This document shows positions 6,909-11,241 of a DNA stretch of 11,241 nt, one piece after another. The stretch comes from an uncultured Anaerolineales bacterium (GTDB lineage Bacteria > Chloroflexota > Anaerolineae > Anaerolineales > UBA11657), in the NCBI GenBank assembly GCA_913040765.1, contig CAJWIA010000026.1, positions 1 to 11,241 on the forward strand, read 5' to 3'. A model generated the notes under the pieces. It searched no databases. It had not been told where the DNA came from and saw only the letters and a list, made by a program, of their open reading frames with translations. Position 1 is the first letter of the stretch. Each line of letters starts with the position of its first letter. The position numbers and the translations under genes were made by a program.

Positions 6909-8633
6909 ATGGAAACAAAGAGCAATAGTGTAATAGTTGGCATGAACAAGGAATCACAAGATAATTTTGTCTCCCTGATAGTATCCAAAGATGTGGAAGA
7001 GGGCAAATTTGGCGGTAGGGTTCAAACTCGTTTTCCGCCTGAGCCAAACGGGTATTTGCATATAGGACACGTTAAGTCTATTTGCTTGAATTTTGGCATC
7101 GCAGCTGACCATCAAGGTTTTTGTAGTTTGCGATTGGACGACACCAATCCTGCTAAAGAAGAGTCCGAATTTGTACAAGCCATCATAGAAGATGTAAGTT
7201 GGCTTGGATTTGATTGGGGCAATAATTTTCATTGTGCCTCAGACTACTTTTCCGAGCTGTATAAATTTGCGATGCAGTTGATGTATTCTGGAAAAGCGTA
7301 TGTTGATAGCTTAAGTGCCGAAGATATTCGTGCTTATCGAGGCACACTGAAGGAGCCGGGCCAAGATAGCCCTTATCGTGATCGGCCTGTTGAGGAAAAT
7401 ATAGATTTGTTTGAGAGAATGCGCAAAGGGGAATTCAAAGACGGGAGTCATGTGGTTCGCGCGAAAATAGATATGAGTAGTAGCAATATCAATTTAAGAG
7501 ACCCAGTAATGTATCGAATATTGCATATGACTCATCATCGTACTGGAAATGAATGGTGTATCTATCCAATGTATGATTTTGCTCACGGGCAATGCGACTC
7601 AATTGAAGGTGTAACTCATTCTATTTGTACCTTGGAGTTTGAAAATAACCGACCTTTGTATGATTGGTTTCTCAATGAGCTTGATGTGGATCATCCTCGT
7701 CAAATTGAGTTTGCTAGACTGAACTTAAATTACACTGTTCTGAGCAAGCGTAAGCTTGCAGCTCTTGTTGAGGGTGGTTATGTAAGCGGTTGGGATGACC
7801 CACGTATGCCAACGATATCAGGAATGCGCCGACGTGGATATACTCCTGAGGCGCTGCGAGAATTTTGTGAAAAGATAGGAGTAGCCAAACGTAATACTGT
7901 TGTTGATTTAGCATTGTTAGAACATACACTAAGACAACACCTTAACAAAACTGTTCACAGAGCAATGGGAGTACTAAGACCTATTCGGGTACTAATAGTA
8001 AACTATCCTGAAGATCAAGTAGAACAAATTGATGCGATAAACAATCCCGAGGATTCTGCTATGGGTACTCGCAAAGTGCCGTTCTCGCGAGTGCTTTATA
8101 TAGAACGCGATGATTTCCTTGAAGATCCACCTAAGAAATTCTATCGATTAGCTCCTGGTCGAGAAGTGCGCCTAAGATATGCCTATTATATTAAGTGTGA
8201 GTCAGTGATACGTAATCCCGAAACTGGTGAGATAGAGGAGCTGAGGTGCACCTACGATCCTGATACTCGTGGGGGTTATGCTCCAGATGGACGTAAAGTA
8301 AAAGCAACATTGCATTGGGTATCTGCTGCTCATGCTGTAGATGCCGAGGTGCGTTTGTACGATAGGTTGTTTACAGTTGAGGATCCTGCTTCGGTATCTA
8401 TGGAAGATTTAGACAAAATTTTGAATCCAGCATCTCTTCAGACTCTATATGGATGTAAATTGGAGCCCAGTATAGCTGATGTCAATCCTGGAAGCCGATT
8501 CCAGTTAGAGCGACAAGGTTATTTTTCCTCAGACATTGTAGATTCTAGTGCTGAACATTTGGTATTGAATCGTACGGTGACTTTGCGCGATAGTTGGGCC
8601 CGTATGCAGAAAGCTAACAATAATACAAAGTAA
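6909..8633 (+). CDS. glnS: Glutaminyl-tRNA synthetase GlnRS
   Basis: Class I synthetase that charges tRNA-Gln directly with glutamine. From ATG 6909 it has 574 residues; E. coli GlnRS has 554, so there is no YqeY-type C-terminal fusion as in Deinococcus. The catalytic core has [18 protein letters not shown] with HIGH at 51-54, [11 protein letters not shown] soon after, [35 protein letters not shown], and the KMSKS-equivalent VLSKRKL near 276-282. [26 protein letters not shown] then leads into the two anticodon-binding beta-barrels. The GlnRS-specific [11 protein letters not shown] and the absence of a GluRS-type cage domain separate it from gltX, which is also in this window. It is last in the plus-strand convoy and followed by a strong terminator. 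About 20 residues precede the first conserved core, so a slightly shorter start (Met at 6942) is possible but lacks a ribosome site. Confidence 0.97.
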   Translation: METKSNSVIVGMNKESQDNFVSLIVSKDVEEGKFGGRVQTRFPPEPNGYLHIGHVKSICLNFGIAADHQGFCSLRLDDTNPAKEESEFVQAIIEDVSWLGFDWGNNFHCASDYFSELYKFAMQLMYSGKAYVDSLSAEDIRAYRGTLKEPGQDSPYRDRPVEENIDLFERMRKGEFKDGSHVVRAKIDMSSSNINLRDPVMYRILHMTHHRTGNEWCIYPMYDFAHGQCDSIEGVTHSICTLEFENNRPLYDWFLNELDVDHPRQIEFARLNLNYTVLSKRKLAALVEGGYVSGWDDPRMPTISGMRRRGYTPEALREFCEKIGVAKRNTVVDLALLEHTLRQHLNKTVHRAMGVLRPIRVLIVNYPEDQVEQIDAINNPEDSAMGTRKVPFSRVLYIERDDFLEDPPKKFYRLAPGREVRLRYAYYIKCESVIRNPETGEIEELRCTYDPDTRGGYAPDGRKVKATLHWVSAAHAVDAEVRLYDRLFTVEDPASVSMEDLDKILNPASLQTLYGCKLEPSIADVNPGSRFQLERQGYFSSDIVDSSAEHLVLNRTVTLRDSWARMQKANNNTK

Positions 8634-8651
8634 CATCAGCATTCGGAATAA

Positions 8652-8691
8652 AAAAAATATTAGTGGCTATTATTGCCCACTAATATTTTTT
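8652..8691. terminator. Bidirectional intrinsic terminator between glnS and csp
   Basis: A 15-bp perfect stem (8652-8666 with 8677-8691) and a 10-nt loop. The GTGG/CCAC core is next to the loop, with an A-run on one side and a T-run on the other. Read on the plus strand it ends in TTTTTTATTTT after glnS; read on the minus strand the A-run gives the U-tract after csp. It serves both convergent genes. Confidence 0.92.
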
Positions 8692-8728
8692 ATTTTAATC
8701 CGAGTTGTTAGTTCTAATTCTTATGGTG

Positions 8729-8741
8729 TGACAGGAAAAGG
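8729..8741 (+). repeat. Left copy of a 13-bp inverted repeat around csp
   Basis: TGACAGGAAAAGG occurs here and, inverted, at 9080-9092. GAATT follows both copies after 2 or 3 nt. This copy lies just before the csp stop codon, on the terminator side. Confidence 0.6.
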
Positions 8742-8746
8742 AAGAA

Positions 8747-8956
8747 TTACACTACTGATACGTCGATGGCTTTTGGACCTCTATCTGACGGCTCAACTGT
8801 AAATTCAACTTGTTGACCCTCATGTAGGCTTCGAAAACCATCTGCATTGATGGCACTATAGTGGACAAAGCAATCATCACCTTCCTCACGGGAGATGAAT
8901 CCAAAACCTTTTGCATCGTTAAACCACTTTACAGTACCAGATTCTCTTTCACTCAT
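8747..8956 (-). CDS. Cold-shock domain protein (CspA family)
   Basis: A 69-residue single cold-shock domain, the usual size, that binds single-stranded RNA/DNA and acts as an RNA chaperone. It shows [16 protein letters not shown] with RNP1 KGFGFI at 16-21 and RNP2 CFVHY at 29-33. RNP2 has Cys where VFVHF/Y is usual; the stacking Phe and His are kept. HYSAI and [21 protein letters not shown] complete the OB fold. The start is ATG 8956, with AAGGAG 7 nt upstream (8964-8969). A near-consensus promoter about 160-185 nt upstream gives a leader of about 150 nt, as in cold-regulated csp genes, and transcription ends at the shared hairpin. The particular paralogue (A, B, C and so on) cannot be assigned, nor whether it is cold-induced or constitutive. 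Confidence 0.97.
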   Translation of the reverse strand: MSERESGTVKWFNDAKGFGFISREEGDDCFVHYSAINADGFRSLHEGQQVEFTVEPSDRGPKAIDVSVV

Positions 8957-9107
8957 ATTACTACTCCTTATATTAAAAAACTAACTCACACATGTAATTA
9001 TTTACCATCAAGGGAAAATTACCACTGGGGATTAGACTAACTTTATTACTACAACTACTTTTGTTAACTGCAATTCGAACCTTTTCCTGTCAATATTTCT
9101 CTTCTAT
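8957..9107 (-). promoter_or_regulatory. Long 5' leader of the cold-shock gene
   Basis: From the predicted transcription start near 9107 to the csp ATG there are about 150 untranslated nucleotides, U- and A-rich, with no substantial ORF. GUAAUU and AAUUAC about 20 nt apart can pair, and GGAAAA near the 5' end can pair with UUUUCC further down. That allows alternative folds ahead of the AAGGAG site (8964-8969). This resembles the leaders of thermoregulated csp mRNAs. No cold-box sequence was recognised. Confidence 0.5.
9080..9092 (-). repeat. Right copy of a 13-bp inverted repeat around csp
   Basis: Inverted match to 8729-8741, with GAATT following after 3 nt. It falls in the 5' part of the csp leader, shortly after the predicted transcription start. 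With the adjoining T it spells a TTGACA, but without a usable -10 downstream. Confidence 0.6.
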
Positions 9108-9113
9108 TTCAGC

Positions 9114-9142
9114 ATCATACAGTGCCATTTATTGGTTGTCAA
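9114..9142 (-). promoter_or_regulatory. Sigma70-type promoter of the cold-shock gene
   Basis: On the minus strand TTGACA (9142-9137, 6/6) and TATGAT (9119-9114, 5/6) are separated by exactly 17 nt. This is the best promoter match in the window. The predicted start is near 9107, upstream of the csp leader. Confidence 0.85.
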
Positions 9143-9144
9143 CC
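9134..9144. promoter_or_regulatory. Palindrome over the csp -35 box, possible operator
   Basis: GGTTGTCAACC is a perfect 5-1-5 palindrome that includes the whole -35 hexamer. A factor bound here would block or replace RNA polymerase contact. Short palindromes over TTGACA can arise by chance, since CAA and TTG are self-complementary parts. Confidence 0.3.
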
Positions 9145-9176
9145 CTAGTCATTCGACCAAAATTGACATAATTGCA

Positions 9177-9431
9177 CTAATATTTGTTCCTCATGACGAA
9201 CATTTCTGCCTCTGCTACCTTGGATTTAGCCTTCTTACGCACAGTTATTGCTTCGGAGATACGTTCAATTATTGCACTAAGTTCTTTCTGAATGTCTTCA
9301 GTATTGTCCTGTTCATTTTCATTTAATGATTGTTGCATGTTCTCATGCTGTATCTGCAGTTTTTCGAGTTTGTTGGTAGCCTTGGCATAAGCTTGTTCTG
9401 CTTGTTTCAATGCTCTTGTATGTTTGGTCAT
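9177..9431 (-). CDS. Small coiled-coil protein of unknown function
   Basis: An 84-residue, strongly charged protein that I do not recognise. Almost the whole length has helix-forming, heptad-like spacing of Leu/Ile/Ala with Lys, Glu and Gln (ALKQAEQAYAKATNKLEKLQ, then KELSAIIERISEAITVRKKA), broken by an acidic/Asn stretch (SLNENEQDNTED). This suggests two helices forming a hairpin or oligomeric coiled coil. There is no signal peptide, membrane segment or metal motif. The frame is open further upstream, but ATG 9431 is chosen because AAGGAG (9442-9447) lies 10 nt before it. A TGATATACT element at 9503-9511 may provide its own promoter between tRNA-Gln and this gene. The good ribosome site and low-complexity-free coding suggest a real gene. 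The function is unknown. Confidence 0.7.
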   Translation of the reverse strand: MTKHTRALKQAEQAYAKATNKLEKLQIQHENMQQSLNENEQDNTEDIQKELSAIIERISEAITVRKKAKSKVAEAEMFVMRNKY

Positions 9432-9502
9432 GGCTGTTTTACTCCTTGTGACTTCCTCTAGCGTAGGTGTGATATCTGCGAACAGACCAATGAGTCTGTA
9501 GC

Positions 9503-9511
9503 AGTATATCA
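9503..9511 (-). promoter_or_regulatory. Extended -10 promoter for the small coiled-coil gene
   Basis: TGATATACT: the TGn extension plus a 5/6 -10 hexamer. No -35 is seen. The predicted start near 9496 leaves a leader of about 65 nt. A 6-bp hairpin (ACAGAC/GTCTGT, 9482-9499, 6-nt loop) sits right at the start of the message. Confidence 0.45.
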
Positions 9512-9546
9512 CAATGTGTGCTAATGCTATTAGGACTTTTTATAGA

Positions 9547-9618
9547 CTGGGGGACCAGGATTCGAACCTGGGCTGGCGGAGCCAGAGTCCGCTGTTCTAC
9601 CAACTAAACTATCCCCCA
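9547..9618 (-). tRNA. tRNA-Gln (anticodon CUG)
   Basis: A 72-nt cloverleaf on the minus strand. The acceptor stem TGGGGGA pairs with TCCCCCA over 7 bp, with discriminator G73. The 4-bp D stem closes AGTTGGTA. Anticodon stem GCGGA/TCCGC carries loop CTCTGGC with anticodon CTG (reads CAG). A 4-nt variable loop follows, then T arm CCAGG-TTCGAAT-CCTGG. CCA is not encoded; TCT follows. U1-A72, G2-C71, G3-C70, U35, G36 and G73 are bases used by GlnRS for recognition, matching glnS in this window. It lies 35 nt after gltX. Confidence 0.97.
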
Positions 9619-9629
9619 GCGTTGGTATG

Positions 9630-9638
9630 ATTTTACCA
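9630..9638 (-). promoter_or_regulatory. Possible extended -10 promoter for tRNA-Gln
   Basis: TGGTAAAAT (TGn plus a 5/6 hexamer) lies 11 nt upstream of the mature tRNA 5' end, with a predicted start near 9623. It is partly self-complementary with TGGTA at 9623-9627, which also creates a similar box on the other strand, so the reading is tentative. Read-through from gltX may equally supply the tRNA. Confidence 0.35.
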
Positions 9639-9653
9639 TAGCGAATAAGTGAG

Positions 9654-11126
9654 TTAGATGTTTTCTAGTAACTTAATTGCTTTTTCTATACGACTGTTGA
9701 CCAGATAGTCTCCGAGAAGTTCCAGGGTCTCAAATAGTGGGGGACTTACCTTTTGACCACTTATAGCTAATCGTACTGGATTTAGTAACTGACCGAGTTT
9801 TAAGTTCATTTTGTCTGCAAGTAATCGTAGTTCTGATTCAATATTTTCATGTTTATATTTTGGTAACTGTTCCAAAGTTAGTTTGACCTCTTGTAATATT
9901 ACGAGTGTCTCTTCTTTTGTGGATTTCTTGTTTGTAAATTCAGAAGGTGATAACATGATTTCTTTTGTAAAGAAAAAACTGAGCCATTCTACAGAGTCTT
10001 CAAATGTTGTGATACGGTTCTTGATTAGTGGAACGAGTTTTAACAACATTTCTTTATCAGGAGTAATCCCTGATTTCAATAGAAATGGTTGAATATTAGC
10101 TGCAACTTCGCTGTCCGACATCTGTCTAATATGTTTACCCTGAAAATGGTCTAATTTACCGAAGTTTACTGCTGCTGGTGACGGATTGATGCGTTCAAGA
10201 TTAAAAACTGCTTCCAGGTCAGCGAGCTTAAAGTTCTCTTGTTTGTCATCTAAACTCCATCCCATAAGTACCATCCAGTTTATTATTGCTTCTGGATGAT
10301 AACCTTTACTTCTCAGATCATGTATAAAAATTGAGTGATTATCATCCTGTTCGTCTGTCTTGGTATCTCTTTTGCTCATTTTGCCCTTGCCACCTGGCTG
10401 AGTAAGCACGGAAAGATGACACCAAATTGGCTCGGACCATCCAAACGCCCTAATTATTAGGGCGTGTTTAGCGATGCTAGACAACCATTCCTCGCCCCGT
10501 ATTACATGTGTTATACCCATTAAGTGATCGTCTACCATGGCGGCCAAATGATACACTGGGAAACCATCAGCCTTGAATAGGACAAAGTCTTCCAACTGTT
10601 CATTTTTTACTGTTATATTTTTCCTGATCAGATCATCTACTGTAGTAGTTCCTTGTTTGGGACTGCGGAATCGAATTGTATGTTCTTCTCCTGATGTAAC
10701 TCTTTCCAGCGCAATATCTGTATCAATTTCTCGGCAGTGTTCATCATACCCTTTGTGTTTGGAGCGTATTGATTGAAGGCGTGCTTTGTCACAGAAGCAA
10801 TAGTATGCTTTACCAATATTGACCAGTTGTTCAGCATGACTGCGATGTAATTTGGTTCTTTCTGATTGTGTATAAGGAGAATATATTCCACCAACATCTG
10901 GACCTTCATCCCAACTGATGCCTAACCATTTGAGATCTTTTATTAGTTGTTTTTCTGAGTCTTTAATATATCGGTTACGATCCGTATCTTCTATGCGAAG
11001 AACCATACTACCACCATTTATTTTAGCGAAGAGGTAGTTATATAAAGCTGTTCGTGCACCTCCGATGTGGAGATATCCTGTAGGTGATGGTGCAAATCGG
11101 ACGCGTGTTGGTGAGCTAGTATTCAT
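9654..11126 (-). CDS. gltX: Glutamyl-tRNA synthetase GluRS
   Basis: Class I synthetase that charges tRNA-Glu with glutamate; in organisms without GlnRS a relaxed version also misacylates tRNA-Gln. At 490 residues it has the normal length. It begins with [22 protein letters not shown], the HIGH-equivalent being at 20-23. RIEDTDRNR follows at 44-52. A zinc-binding set C110, C112, Y127, C131 matches the CxC...YxxxC pattern. [11 protein letters not shown] lies at 207-217, and the ATP loop KMSKR at 249-253 sits in [27 protein letters not shown] and an alpha-helical anticodon-binding region follow. The start is ATG 11126. No Shine-Dalgarno is present, but it overlaps the upstream rodA-like stop by 11 nt, which points to coupled translation. 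tRNA-Gln lies 35 nt downstream on the same strand. Discriminating and non-discriminating types cannot be separated here by motif alone. Confidence 0.97.
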   Translation of the reverse strand: MNTSSPTRVRFAPSPTGYLHIGGARTALYNYLFAKINGGSMVLRIEDTDRNRYIKDSEKQLIKDLKWLGISWDEGPDVGGIYSPYTQSERTKLHRSHAEQLVNIGKAYYCFCDKARLQSIRSKHKGYDEHCREIDTDIALERVTSGEEHTIRFRSPKQGTTTVDDLIRKNITVKNEQLEDFVLFKADGFPVYHLAAMVDDHLMGITHVIRGEEWLSSIAKHALIIRAFGWSEPIWCHLSVLTQPGGKGKMSKRDTKTDEQDDNHSIFIHDLRSKGYHPEAIINWMVLMGWSLDDKQENFKLADLEAVFNLERINPSPAAVNFGKLDHFQGKHIRQMSDSEVAANIQPFLLKSGITPDKEMLLKLVPLIKNRITTFEDSVEWLSFFFTKEIMLSPSEFTNKKSTKEETLVILQEVKLTLEQLPKYKHENIESELRLLADKMNLKLGQLLNPVRLAISGQKVSPPLFETLELLGDYLVNSRIEKAIKLLENI

Positions 11127-11241
11127 ATTTATTTTGGTTTATTGCTACGCTTTGCACTATTCCAAGACCTATACTTAATGTAATAAGTGCGCTACCGCCA
11201 TAACTAAAAAAGGGCAAAGGAAGTCCAATTACTGGCAAAAG
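11116..11241 (-). CDS. rodA: RodA/FtsW (SEDS) peptidoglycan glycosyltransferase, C-terminal end only
   Basis: The last 41 codons of a gene entering from the right edge. They encode [20 protein letters not shown], the hallmark final loop and helix of SEDS proteins, then a hydrophobic helix ending IGLGIVQSV and a short polar tail to TAG at 11116-11118. SEDS proteins polymerise lipid II glycan strands; RodA works in elongation with PBP2 and MreB, FtsW at the septum. [15 protein letters not shown] followed by a short tail resembles RodA more than FtsW, but with only about a tenth of the protein visible this is a judgement. The presence of mreB about 8 kb away fits an elongasome role. The stop lies inside the gltX start region (11-nt overlap). 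Confidence 0.75.
   Translation of the reverse strand, partial: LLPVIGLPLPFFSYGGSALITLSIGLGIVQSVAINQNKYEY

Noticed and set aside
9064..9093. Second TTGACA (9093-9088, minus strand) as another csp promoter
   Set aside because: No hexamer resembling TATAAT occurs 16-19 nt downstream (best two of six matches). It is better explained as part of the inverted repeat.
9171..9280. Ten-base direct repeat ATTGCACTAA at 9171-9180 and 9271-9280
   Set aside because: Two short copies with no further extension; a chance match in AT-rich sequence.
9623..9638. TGGTA/TACCA hairpin between gltX and tRNA-Gln as a terminator
   Set aside because: The stem is only 5 bp, AT-rich, and has no following T-run.
1..11241. 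Mobile element, phage, CRISPR or defence island
   Set aside because: No transposase, integrase, terminase, Cas or restriction gene, no repeat array and no attachment-like duplication at the tRNA were seen. All sizeable genes are housekeeping or envelope functions.

Overview
The window is an ordinary, gene-dense bacterial chromosome segment with low to moderate GC (about 40% by eye). It has many A/T-ending codons and very short intergenic gaps. No plasmid, phage, insertion sequence or CRISPR signature is visible. The protein set (MreB, a RodA-like SEDS protein, TupA, and GlnRS together with GluRS) and the general look of the proteins suggest an uncultured Chloroflexota-type bacterium, perhaps Dehalococcoidia/SAR202-like. 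That placement is a low-confidence impression; no marker was compared.

Layout. Positions 1-2062, minus strand: tilS (tRNA-Ile lysidine synthetase) followed 12 nt later by the N-terminal two thirds of tupA, a tungstate-binding lipoprotein that runs off the left edge. Positions 2081-8691, plus strand: a six-gene convoy that starts at an extended -10 promoter and ends at a strong bidirectional hairpin terminator. Its genes are mreB, an O-antigen ligase/polymerase-like membrane protein, a GtrA-family membrane protein, a GT4 glycosyltransferase, a YciA-type acyl-CoA thioesterase and glnS, with gaps of 6, 49, 9, 29 and 49 nt. Positions 8747-9142, minus strand: a cold-shock protein gene behind a near-consensus sigma70 promoter and an unusually long leader of about 150 nt. 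Positions 9177-11241, minus strand: the C-terminal end of a rodA-like gene overlapping gltX by 11 nt, then tRNA-Gln(CUG), then a small coiled-coil protein of unknown function.

How the genes fit together. Two themes interleave. The first is cell envelope and shape: MreB, the RodA-like SEDS glycosyltransferase, and a glycan cassette (polymerase/ligase, GtrA carrier-lipid protein, GT4 transferase) placed directly behind mreB where mreC/mreD would be expected. The second is Glu/Gln decoding: GluRS, GlnRS and a tRNA-Gln carrying the GlnRS identity bases all lie within about 4.3 kb. TilS adds a further tRNA function.

I found no clearly new defence, mobile or biosynthetic system. The points most worth following are the mreB-glycan operon, the Gln/Glu decoding cluster, the regulated-looking cold-shock locus (consensus promoter, palindrome over the -35, long leader, 13-bp inverted repeat around the gene) and the uncharacterised 84-residue coiled-coil protein next to the tRNA.
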